A model generated the notes under the pieces. The model saw only the letters and a program-made list of their open reading frames with translations. It made no database searches and was not told the DNA's origin. Positions 24,078 to 31,314 of a stretch of DNA of 40,215 nt are shown here, piece by piece. The stretch spans positions 1 through 40,215 of the forward strand of contig CALVBV010000005.1 of NCBI GenBank assembly GCA_944325815.1, given 5' to 3'. Each line of letters begins with the position of its first letter. Position 1 is the first letter of the stretch. The DNA comes from Candidatus Gastranaerophilales bacterium (GTDB lineage: Bacteria; Cyanobacteriota; Vampirovibrionia; Gastranaerophilales; Gastranaerophilaceae). Made by a program: the position numbers and the translations under genes.

Positions 24078-25331
24078 TTAATTATTTATTCTTTCAAGTG
24101 CTCTTTGTGCCGAGTATGCGACTTCCGGGTTATTATCAGCCTGAGCCAATGTAAACAGGGTTGTCATTTCTTCTTTGTATTCCGGTCTTTGAATATGTCT
24201 TAATGCGTCAATTGCAGCAATTTTTACTCCGGCATTCGGACTGTATCTGAGAGCATCAACCATTGTGGATGTGCCCGGAATATCTGTCATTGGAACGATG
24301 TTTCCTGTTTGCTTTTCAACTTCATCTGTGTAAACTTTTGCTAAGATTGCAATGGTATACAGTGCGTATTCTTTGTTTCTTTCTGCCTGTTCCATCGGAG
24401 TAATTTCATTTGCAAGCGCTACTTCCTGTTCTGTCAAGCGGAAAGGCAGTTGTATTTGAGTCTGTGATCTGGCATTGCTGTTTTCCAGCGCTACATAATT
24501 TGCCATTAATTTTCTTCTTGCATTAACTTGTTCATTAGTTGGTGCTGCAAGCTGAGTTGTGTCTTTTTTTGTTATGTCAATCAGAGTTGAAAAGACATCT
24601 CTCACTATATACGGAACAGCATTTTCTGGATTGTCTAATGAAATTCTTGCGATTTCTTCCATTTGTTGTGCCTGAATGTCAAAATCCGGATTTGTCAGGT
24701 TTGCAATAACAAGCGGAATATCAACTTCCGGCTTAATATCTTCGCCCGGAATAATTTCCGGTCTTTTAAGTTCTATTTCTTTTGTTTCTTCTTCCATGAT
24801 TTTTACATCATCAGGAATCGCATCTTCTTCCTCTTTAATAGGAATTTCTTCCGCTTTAACGTCAGGAGTTTTTTCCGCTTCTACAGTTGTGTATGAAGGT
24901 GCCGGCGGTTCCGGTTTTTGGATTTCTGCGGATGTTTCAGGGGCGGATTCGTTTTCAACAGTTTCCGTAATTTCTGCGTCATCTTCGTCGTCGTTTTCAA
25001 CTTCCAGCTCAATCTCTGCTTCTAATGTATTTTTAGGCAGAATTACATTCGTTGTCTGGTAAGCAATTGACGGGAAACCGGCAGGAAGAGGTATCGGGCG
25101 GATATTTGTCATATCATAAATTACCGGCCCCTGTGCCTGAGGATATGAATAAATCGGTTTGGTATTTACTTCCGGAGAATCAATGTTTAAATCAACTGCA
25201 TTAAATTGACCTTCACTTATTTTATTTTCGCTGTCAGACGGGGCATTGACCGTTGGACGGGTTATATTAATCTTTACTGCGCTGTATACCGGCTGATTTA
25301 TTTTGTTATTGAAATCCGGAGATTGTACCAT
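24078..25331 (-). CDS. Pro/Glu-rich protein with C-terminal HEAT-like repeats
   Basis: ATG 25331 is chosen because AGGAAG lies just upstream; a GTG at 25352 is upstream of that site. The 417-residue protein has an Asn-rich N-terminus (SPDFNNKINQPVYSAVKIN) and a long acidic, Pro/Glu-rich linker (about 100-215). A helical C-terminal half ends in HEAT/armadillo-like helix pairs (MVDALRYSPNAGVKIAAIDALR, NNPEVAYSAQRALERI). No classical signal peptide is visible. It may be a scaffold. Its promoter carries the same block as the AAA+ ATPase genes. Confidence 0.65.
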   Translation of the reverse strand: MVQSPDFNNKINQPVYSAVKINITRPTVNAPSDSENKISEGQFNAVDLNIDSPEVNTKPIYSYPQAQGPVIYDMTNIRPIPLPAGFPSIAYQTTNVILPKNTLEAEIELEVENDDEDDAEITETVENESAPETSAEIQKPEPPAPSYTTVEAEKTPDVKAEEIPIKEEEDAIPDDVKIMEEETKEIELKRPEIIPGEDIKPEVDIPLVIANLTNPDFDIQAQQMEEIARISLDNPENAVPYIVRDVFSTLIDITKKDTTQLAAPTNEQVNARRKLMANYVALENSNARSQTQIQLPFRLTEQEVALANEITPMEQAERNKEYALYTIAILAKVYTDEVEKQTGNIVPMTDIPGTSTMVDALRYSPNAGVKIAAIDALRHIQRPEYKEEMTTLFTLAQADNNPEVAYSAQRALERINN

Positions 25332-25365
25332 AGTTATACTTCCTTTCCACACATAAGTTTACGTT

Positions 25366-25397
25366 TGTTTTAACACATATCAAGAAAAAAAATTGCT
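25366..25397 (-). promoter_or_regulatory. Shared-type promoter candidate of the HEAT-like gene
   Basis: On the minus strand AGCAATTTTTT begins at 25397. A TG lies exactly 20 bases on (25377-25376), followed by TGTTAAAAC. The spacing matches the blocks at 6801, 30022, 31265 and 38339, although the -10 is weaker. Confidence 0.4.
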
Positions 25398-25510
25398 TTT
25401 ACTGCATAAATTATTTACAATTTTTTACATACTAGCACAGGTGCATTCAAGAAGCAATCATAAAATTTTTCTGCAGGCGCAATATTAATTTATTGTTTTG
25501 CGGTGCATGC

Positions 25511-26794
25511 TCATCGGGAATTTTTAATAAAGTATTCGACCCATTGAATAAGCTCTGAAATCTCATAAGGTTTGGGCAGATACAAATCTGCGCCGGCATT
25601 CAATACTGCTGTTTTATCATGTGTTGTTGTTGTTACGATAATTTTCGTATTTACAAAGTTTGTTTTTGACCTCAGCTCACTGCATAACAAAAGTCCGGAC
25701 AGGTCTTCATTTGTGTCCAGAATTATTATTCCGGGCTGTTCGGCATTTTGAATATCAAGATTTTCTACAACATCATACCCCTGAAGTTCAAGAGTTGTAC
25801 GCAGCAGAAGTGAAAGGGCCTCGTCTGATTCCTGAATACAAATTGAGTTATTTACGGCAGTTTCTACAATAGAATTTTCACCGGCTATTTTAACCCGGTC
25901 TATTGCATAATTTGAACCGCTCGGGATTTTAGCAATTTTTTTTATTGATAATAACCTTGCCAAAAGTCCGTCCACAGTGGTTATGGATTCATAATTATCA
26001 ATAATTCCGCCGATTAAAACGGAAACAAAATTTGCTCTCATTCCGGCAAGCCGGTCGCTTTTTAAGAGCATGTATCCGCGTTTCATATCCTGGGGGGAAT
26101 AAAATTTCGGCGCGACAGTATCAAAAGCAAATACCAGAAATGCTGAGATTTTCTCTGCGCTGTAGGGATTAGTCACCAGTATAAAATTTGTATCATCCAG
26201 TTGCCCGAGAAAATCCGCAGAATCCAGGCTCGAACGCATTATCGCCACCAGTGTCTGAATTAATTTATCTCCGGCAATATCTGAATAGACACTTTTATAA
26301 TTCTCTAAATTCTCAAGTCCAACCACTAAGACAGCATATTTATCGTGAAAATTAAGTACACGTCTTAGAGCTTTTTTTACATATTTTTTATTAGGTAAAA
26401 GCGTTTTATTATCAAGGTTATTTTCTATATCACGCCTCAGGTGTGCTTTTATGCGCACTTTAAACTCATCAATATTTACAGGTTCGCTCAAAAAATCATC
26501 AGCACCGCATTCCAAAACTTTTATCCTGTCAGAGGCATCCGCAGATTTAGAAAGAGCAACAATCACCGGTCTGGTGTTATAAGTTAATGTTCTTATTTCA
26601 TTACAAAATTTTGCAAGATTTTCCTGAATGCTGTCAGAAATAATAATCATATCGGGTTCTGCTGACTGAATTTCATGTATGCCGTCTTTGATTGTACGCG
26701 CAATTGTTACACAGGTCTCATTATCCTCAAGGCATTTTTTATATTTTGCAGGCATTTCTTTGCGTTTGTCTATAATCAGGACGCTTGAGAGCAT
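25511..26794 (-). CDS. Response regulator: degenerate receiver, degenerate GGDEF, intact receiver
   Basis: A 427-residue protein of three parts. The first receiver (1-118) keeps D54 (IISDSI), but the conserved Lys is Glu (LSEPVN). A GGDEF-like domain (about 125-300) begins with the usual LLPNKKY, but the active-site GGDEF is GQLDDTN, so cyclic-di-GMP synthesis is not expected. The C-terminal receiver (about 312-427) looks functional, with IIILDTNED and YLPKPYE. There is no DNA-binding output domain. It overlaps the histidine kinase gene by 19 bases and is probably its partner. Output may be by protein contact. Confidence 0.8.
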   Translation of the reverse strand: MLSSVLIIDKRKEMPAKYKKCLEDNETCVTIARTIKDGIHEIQSAEPDMIIISDSIQENLAKFCNEIRTLTYNTRPVIVALSKSADASDRIKVLECGADDFLSEPVNIDEFKVRIKAHLRRDIENNLDNKTLLPNKKYVKKALRRVLNFHDKYAVLVVGLENLENYKSVYSDIAGDKLIQTLVAIMRSSLDSADFLGQLDDTNFILVTNPYSAEKISAFLVFAFDTVAPKFYSPQDMKRGYMLLKSDRLAGMRANFVSVLIGGIIDNYESITTVDGLLARLLSIKKIAKIPSGSNYAIDRVKIAGENSIVETAVNNSICIQESDEALSLLLRTTLELQGYDVVENLDIQNAEQPGIIILDTNEDLSGLLLCSELRSKTNFVNTKIIVTTTTHDKTAVLNAGADLYLPKPYEISELIQWVEYFIKNSR

Positions 26795-27501
26795 TTCAGA
26801 ACCTCCTCATCGTTGTAAAACGGAAATTTTACTCTAAAAGTAGTTCCTTTTCCTTCGCTGCTTTCAAAAGAAATTTCTCCGCCCATGCTTTTTACGAGTT
26901 TTTCTGTAATATACAGCCCCAGACCGTTCCCTTGTGTTGTGCTGGTTAGATGGTTTTCGAGCCGGCTGAATTTCTTAAACAATTTATTGTAGTCTTCTTT
27001 TTTTATTCCGGTTCCTTCGTCTTTTACCTCTATGAGAATCATATTTTCAGAGATATTTGTCGAAACAGTGACCGTTTTGCCGGGTTCTGAATACTTCGCG
27101 CCGTTATCAATAAGGTTGGTCATAATCTGCTGGAATTTATCTTCATCAAGTCTCGCCGGAGGTAAATTCGGTGCTAAGGCCAGTTGAAAATTTCTTGTTT
27201 TATACTGTTCCGTAAATAACGGAATAATCTTTTTTATTACATTGTTTACATCAATTTTTCTTAAAACAGATGATTCTGCGCCCATTTTGGATACCGTAAG
27301 AACATTTTCTACAAGATGAATAAGCCGGTTTGACTGATCTTCTATGATTTTAATAAATTTCTTTTTATTTTCATCATCAATTTTATCCCAGGAGTTCAGC
27401 AGCGTTTGTGAGAACCCTCTTATGCTGGTCAGAGGAGTTCTCAATTCGTGTGATACTGTTGATATAAATTCATCTTGCATTGTGTTCATATTTATTATCA
27501 C
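26776..27501 (-). CDS. Sensorless soluble histidine kinase
   Basis: The 241 residues hold only the kinase core: H-box SHELRTPL with H18, N-box LIDNGAKYS, G1 DEGTGI, G2 GNGLGL and a closing GTTFRVKFPF. There is no transmembrane, PAS or GAF domain, so signal input must come from another protein. GTG 27501, ATG 27489 and ATG 27480 are all possible starts. An in-frame stop lies 18 bases upstream of the GTG, ruling out a longer reading here. The region just upstream is a GC-rich palindromic element that may have displaced an original N-terminus. Confidence 0.85.
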   Translation of the reverse strand: MIINMNTMQDEFISTVSHELRTPLTSIRGFSQTLLNSWDKIDDENKKKFIKIIEDQSNRLIHLVENVLTVSKMGAESSVLRKIDVNNVIKKIIPLFTEQYKTRNFQLALAPNLPPARLDEDKFQQIMTNLIDNGAKYSEPGKTVTVSTNISENMILIEVKDEGTGIKKEDYNKLFKKFSRLENHLTSTTQGNGLGLYITEKLVKSMGGEISFESSEGKGTTFRVKFPFYNDEEVLKCSQAS

Positions 27502-27546
27502 AAGTTTTGTCGGGTTTCACCTTATTTTGTCATGTTGAATTAGAAT

Positions 27547-27684
27547 GTAGGCCGGGCTGAAATCTCGGCAATAATTTATGCGGCGCCGTGCTTGTTTCCC
27601 GGCAAGTTTAACGGCGGTGTCGTTGAGTTTCGTCCTCAGTTTGCCGCCTCACCGGCGCCAAATTCGGACTCCACTCCGGGCTAC
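27547..27684. repeat. GC-rich nested palindrome, candidate mobile or RNA element
   Basis: About 56% GC in an AT-rich region. Ends are imperfect inverted repeats beginning GTAG (27547-27566 and 27665-27684, 13 of 20 matching). Inside, GGCGCCG (27582-27588) pairs with CGGCGCC (27653-27659), GGCGG (27613-27617) with CCGCC (27644-27648), and TGAG (27624-27627) with CTCA (27635-27638). The right end supplies the stop codon of the PC4-like gene. Confidence 0.55.
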
Positions 27685-27914
27685 GCCTCTTGCATAAACT
27701 CTTTTTTGGCTTCTTCTATAGCATCAGACAATATATCAAGCTGATCCGGTGCAAAAGTCACGCCTTTTTTCGTCGGAAGCCAGGTTGCACCGTCATCTGT
27801 TGTATAAAATATTCTTAAATTGAAATAACTTTTTCCTCTGTATTCAGAGATGGAAATCTGTAATTGTTCCGTATCTGTTCTTTGAATACTAGCTAAAAGT
27901 TTTGAATCTGCCAT
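27681..27914 (-). CDS. PC4/YdbC-like single-stranded DNA-binding protein
   Basis: An AGGAGG site sets ATG 27914, giving 77 residues. The core ISISEYRGKSYFNLRIFY...DGATWLPTKKGVTFAPDQLDIL matches the transcriptional coactivator p15/PC4 fold. In bacteria these are small dimeric ssDNA/RNA-binding proteins thought to act in transcription or replication. The TAG stop lies within the GTAG end of the palindromic element, so the last residues (about MQEA) may be altered by its arrival. It lies 16 bases after the prepilin gene in the same direction. Confidence 0.8.
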   Translation of the reverse strand: MADSKLLASIQRTDTEQLQISISEYRGKSYFNLRIFYTTDDGATWLPTKKGVTFAPDQLDILSDAIEEAKKEFMQEA

Positions 27915-27930
27915 TTTATTCCTCCTGTGA

Positions 27931-28671
27931 TTAATAATTAACTTTCCATCCGTCAGCCATAACTCTTGCAGAGCAAGCATAGCCTCCATTTATTACATTG
28001 CCTTTTACACAATCAGTTTCATAAGAGTCTTTACCGTAAGGTTCAAGCGTGCCGTCATTATGGAGGTCAAATATAAATAAATCTCTTCCGAAAGCATTTT
28101 TCCCCTTGCCGTGTCCGTCAACATCAATAAACACATGCGCAATCACAAAGTCTGCATCTGACAAATCTTCATTTGATGCGGAATCACAGAGACTTGCAAT
28201 ATAGACATTTGCGGGGATTTTTGCAAATTTATATTTTTTGCTTGATGCCAACTCTTCTGTATATTCACTATCTGCACTTCCGTCATACACTTTTGCGGAA
28301 GAAATAGCACTTTCTTCTGTATCAGTCAAATTAAGTTCAGATACAGCCCAATATGAGGACGCAACATCTTGTATTGCTTCTGCAAATGAATCTGTATCCG
28401 AAGCATCTGTTTCTGAGTGCGGAATATCTTTCAGACTTATCCCGCCTAGAGTATCAGTCGGTGAGTCTCCGTTTTGTGTATATTCCATATTGGCTGTTTC
28501 TATAATTTTTCTGTTTCCCAGCTCAATTTGTTCTACTGTTCTTGCAAGCGTATTACCAATATGCGATTTAGAAAAATTAGAAGCCAGACCCGGTACTGTA
28601 AGTGCTGCTACTGCGCCGATTATACCCATAGTAAGCAGTAGTTCTATAAGTGTAAATCCTCTTTTTTTCAT
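27931..28671 (-). CDS. Type IV prepilin-like protein
   Basis: A short basic leader, MKKRG, ends at the prepilin peptidase site G/F. FTLIELLLTMGIIGAVAALTVP follows with the conserved Glu at +5, and then a globular domain of about 210 residues. Four Cys residues in the distal half (ASLCDSAS, TDCVKGN, YACSAR) could form disulfides. DVDGHGKGKNAFGRDLFIFDL is a D-x-D-G-x-G segment often seen in pseudopilins that bind calcium. A GGAGAG site precedes ATG 28671. It may be a major or minor pilin for the machine at 15355-21214. Confidence 0.88.
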   Translation of the reverse strand: MKKRGFTLIELLLTMGIIGAVAALTVPGLASNFSKSHIGNTLARTVEQIELGNRKIIETANMEYTQNGDSPTDTLGGISLKDIPHSETDASDTDSFAEAIQDVASSYWAVSELNLTDTEESAISSAKVYDGSADSEYTEELASSKKYKFAKIPANVYIASLCDSASNEDLSDADFVIAHVFIDVDGHGKGKNAFGRDLFIFDLHNDGTLEPYGKDSYETDCVKGNVINGGYACSARVMADGWKVNY

Positions 28672-28698
28672 ATAATCTCTCCTGATTGTTTATAATAA

Positions 28699-28728
28699 AT
28701 TATATCATGAGTTTGAAAAAAAGGTAAA
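28699..28728 (-). promoter_or_regulatory. Promoter of the prepilin gene
   Basis: On the minus strand TTTACC (28728-28723), an 18-base spacer and TATAAT (28704-28699) with a TGA extension precede ATG 28671. Confidence 0.55.
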
Positions 28729-28838
28729 GAAAATAGTCCGGGAATTTGACTTTGAGGCCGGCTTAGAAGTTCAATTTCCGCCGGTAATAATATAAATGCC
28801 GGCCGAAATTATTTATCCCCTCCGGGTGTACTTTGAGT

Positions 28839-28924
28839 CTGTAGGGCTGACCTACCAACCAGATTCATTTACCCTCTGCGCGCCAAGCCTGTAGGACTGA
28901 CCTGCAGACCAGATTCATTTACCC
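28839..28924. repeat. Two direct copies of a 36-base hairpin repeat, 50-base period
   Basis: Copies at 28839-28874 and 28889-28924 match at 32 of 36 positions. Both begin CTGTAGG and end CCAGATTCATTTACCC. The GTAGG/CCTAC (first) and CTGTAGG/CCTGCAG (second) arms form hairpins, with co-varying changes between the copies. A related inverted copy lies at 37154-37187. Confidence 0.65.
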
Positions 28925-28928
28925 CCCC

Positions 28929-29921
28929 CTATGAAGAGCCCCAATCAAATACAGAGCTTATTGCATCGTCTACAAATGATTGTATTGACTGAATCTCTGT
29001 ATTAATAGCTTCCAGCTCTGTGGAAAGGTCACTCATTTCAAGGTCAAGATAACTTTCTTTTTCGCTTATCCGTTCTTTTTCAGCATTATACCAGGCGGTT
29101 ATTTCTTCTCTTACATCTGAATCCGTACGAGACTGGACAAAGCCGTTTGTCGTAAAGTATGTTAAAGAAGTATTAGGGTCATAGCTTCCGTCGCCGTCTA
29201 CCTGTTCGAGCTGGAAAGTGCCGTTTACTATGGCATCGCTTATGTAATCATCATTTGCGGCCATTTCCTGATTGTACTCGGTAGTCCATCCGTTTGCGGC
29301 TGCTGAAGCAAATATCGGATAATAAAAATCTACAAGTGTTTGAATCTTATTTGTTACGGTTTGTGAGTTATCAATAGTTGTAGAGTTTCCTGTAGATTCT
29401 CCGGTCATGGTATTTACGTTTTCAGCTTCATAGCTTGAAGAGACATTTTCGCCGTCAATGACTGTCTGAAACTCTTCTTCGGTAAATCCCGGTAAAAATG
29501 ATGCGAGTATTGCAGGAATATTATCAGTAGAGAAAGTTCCTCCTCTTCCGTGGCTGTCCATAGCAGATGACCCCAGAACTGAAGTAATTGCATTGGCGTA
29601 AGTATCACTCAATATTACCTGACCTTTGTAGTCTGCTAACACAACGTTATTATCACTCTTTAACGGCTTAGTTTCTCCGGTTATCGCGAGATAGTTCGCG
29701 CCATATCCCATTAAGTAGCCGTAACTTATTTTATTATACTGGCCGTTAGCATAATAAGAAATCTGTTTAGACTGCAGTTTGCTGTAATATTCTTGAGACA
29801 GCTGGGTTTGCTCTCTTGTGAGCGCCATCTTGTTCATAGACGCTATAGAGATGCCGTATTCGCAGTCGGCTTTGCGCTGCGTTAATGTTAGTAATCTAAT
29901 CTGTGAACAGGCTAATCCCAT
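28929..29921 (-). CDS. MGLACSQ-type protein, probably surface or secreted
   Basis: The 330-residue protein begins MGLACSQIRLLTLTQRKADC, a start I associate with a recurrent Gastranaerophilales protein family of unknown role. A Tyr-rich region (YYSKLQSKQISYYANGQYN) follows, then a Ser/Thr-rich middle. A C-terminal helical stretch (about 270-315: AEKERISEKESYLDLEMSDLSTELEAINTEI region) is probably coiled-coil. There is no conventional signal peptide, so non-classical export or cytoplasmic structural use is possible. It is preceded by AAAGGAAAG. Confidence 0.7.
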   Translation of the reverse strand: MGLACSQIRLLTLTQRKADCEYGISIASMNKMALTREQTQLSQEYYSKLQSKQISYYANGQYNKISYGYLMGYGANYLAITGETKPLKSDNNVVLADYKGQVILSDTYANAITSVLGSSAMDSHGRGGTFSTDNIPAILASFLPGFTEEEFQTVIDGENVSSSYEAENVNTMTGESTGNSTTIDNSQTVTNKIQTLVDFYYPIFASAAANGWTTEYNQEMAANDDYISDAIVNGTFQLEQVDGDGSYDPNTSLTYFTTNGFVQSRTDSDVREEITAWYNAEKERISEKESYLDLEMSDLSTELEAINTEIQSIQSFVDDAISSVFDWGSS

Positions 29922-30021
29922 TTTCTGTCTTTCCTTTATTTAGTCCCTTTGCCATGATTATCGGCATTTTTAGCCAAAACTTTAGGGTTTTGGGAGAAAT
30001 TTTTACAATTCTTTACATTCA

Positions 30022-30053
30022 GGCAATTAATTGTAACATTTTGTTTTATATAT
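30022..30053 (+). promoter_or_regulatory. Shared-type promoter of the first AAA+ gene
   Basis: GGCAATT starts at 30022, TG is 20 bases on (30042-30043), then TTTTATATAT (30044-30053). The 12-mer TGTAACATTTTG (30032-30043) sits inside the block. Confidence 0.5.
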
Positions 30054-30081
30054 GTTAAAAGTAGAAGTGTCAGGAGTTCGT

Positions 30082-31248
30082 ATGAGCGAAATCAGAAGTG
30101 TAGTAAATTATCCTGTGGTTACAACCCCCAAAGTCAATTTTAAGGCGGTTTCTGCAATGCCGAATCATCAGCAGGAAGTTGACATGTTTATAAAGCAGCA
30201 GGAAAAAGAGCAAAAAGCAGCAAAGCGTAAACAAAATGCAATGTACGCTCTGCAGGCCGGTGCAATGCTTGCGATTATAGCAAGTATTTACTTTATGGCA
30301 AAACAGAGTCAGGGCATGGGCAAGAAAAAAAGCGAACTCAAAGAAATCTGGTCGGATTTAACAAAATCTGCAAAGGTAGAGGAGTTAGCTTTACCAAGAG
30401 AATTAAACGACTTCTTATCAAAATTTAAAAACAGCGTGGATAATCCGACGGCTTTAAAAGAAAGAGGCGGAAAACCTATTAAATCCGTATTATTATACGG
30501 CCCTCCCGGAACAGGTAAGACAACTTTTGCAAAAGCTATGGCAAAAGAGTTTCCGGACTCCAAATTTGCCTCTCTTGATGTAACAAGCTTAGGTTCTGAA
30601 TATCAAAGCGTCAGCGAAAGAAACCTTAACAAGGCTGTTGATATGATTTGTAAAGAAGCTGATAAGAATCCTGATAAACGATTCTTTGTTTTCATTGATG
30701 AGATTGATTCTGTAATGATGGTTGATAACAGCTTGAGCGCTAAGCATTCAAATGATATGCTGAACGAGTTTAAGAAGTGTTTTACGGAAAAACTCGGAAA
30801 GCGTGACAACATTATAACAATCGGCGCCACAAATTTGCCGATAAATATTGAAAAAGGAACTGTTATAGGCGGCAAGGCCCTTGATAAACCTATGCTAGAC
30901 AGATTCAGCGAAAAAGTTCTGGTTGGGCTGCCGACAAAAGAACAGATTGTTAATTCTGTAAAACACCATTACAAAGACAGTTCTCTTGTGAGCGACAAGC
31001 TTAAGACAGATAGTAATGAATTAAAGACTATTGCAGAGTTTCTGGCAAGAGAAGAACACAATACTTCGTTTAGAACGCTTGATTCAATTTATGATGCAGC
31101 AGCCTCAAGCATAAAGGATGAAGGTGTTCAGGTTGATGTAAAAGATATTGTGAGAACAATTAAGAACAAACAGCATGAGTTGAATTTCAGCGATAAAGAT
31201 TTCTCCAAACTCCTTGCGGATTTAAACATAAGCCCTGCGCAAATCTAA
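30082..31248 (+). CDS. Membrane-anchored AAA+ ATPase, first of a paralogous pair
   Basis: ATG 30082 follows an AGGAG site; an earlier ATG at 30052 lies within the -10. Of 388 residues, 1-45 include a VNFKA motif (18-22) and a basic coiled stretch. A transmembrane helix lies at about 54-74. The ATPase has Walker A GPPGTGKT (140-147), Walker B FFVFIDEID (201-209), sensor 1 GATN (248-251) and DRF before the lid. The core is closest to the FtsH/katanin class, but there is no protease domain; the C-terminus is only a helical lid. It could unfold or remodel membrane proteins. The second copy starts 66 bases downstream with its own promoter. Confidence 0.8.
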   Translation: MSEIRSVVNYPVVTTPKVNFKAVSAMPNHQQEVDMFIKQQEKEQKAAKRKQNAMYALQAGAMLAIIASIYFMAKQSQGMGKKKSELKEIWSDLTKSAKVEELALPRELNDFLSKFKNSVDNPTALKERGGKPIKSVLLYGPPGTGKTTFAKAMAKEFPDSKFASLDVTSLGSEYQSVSERNLNKAVDMICKEADKNPDKRFFVFIDEIDSVMMVDNSLSAKHSNDMLNEFKKCFTEKLGKRDNIITIGATNLPINIEKGTVIGGKALDKPMLDRFSEKVLVGLPTKEQIVNSVKHHYKDSSLVSDKLKTDSNELKTIAEFLAREEHNTSFRTLDSIYDAAASSIKDEGVQVDVKDIVRTIKNKQHELNFSDKDFSKLLADLNISPAQI

Positions 31249-31264
31249 CAAATTGTTACAAAAA

Positions 31265-31296
31265 AGCAATTTTTATGCAAGACTTGTTTTATATAT
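31265..31296 (+). promoter_or_regulatory. Shared-type promoter of the second AAA+ gene
   Basis: AGCAATTTTT begins at 31265, TG is 20 bases on (31285-31286), then TTTTATATAT (31287-31296). The ten-base -10 region is identical to that of the first AAA+ gene. Confidence 0.5.
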
Positions 31297-31314
31297 AATA
31301 GAAGGACAAAGTGT

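Noticed and set aside
28238-28675. 145-codon plus-strand reading frame
   Set aside because: It lies entirely antisense to the prepilin gene, whose motifs are clear; the Ser-rich product is a strand shadow.
28839-28924. CRISPR-like look of two 36-base repeats
   Set aside because: There are only two copies with a 14-base gap, the copies differ at 4 positions, and no cas gene is present.
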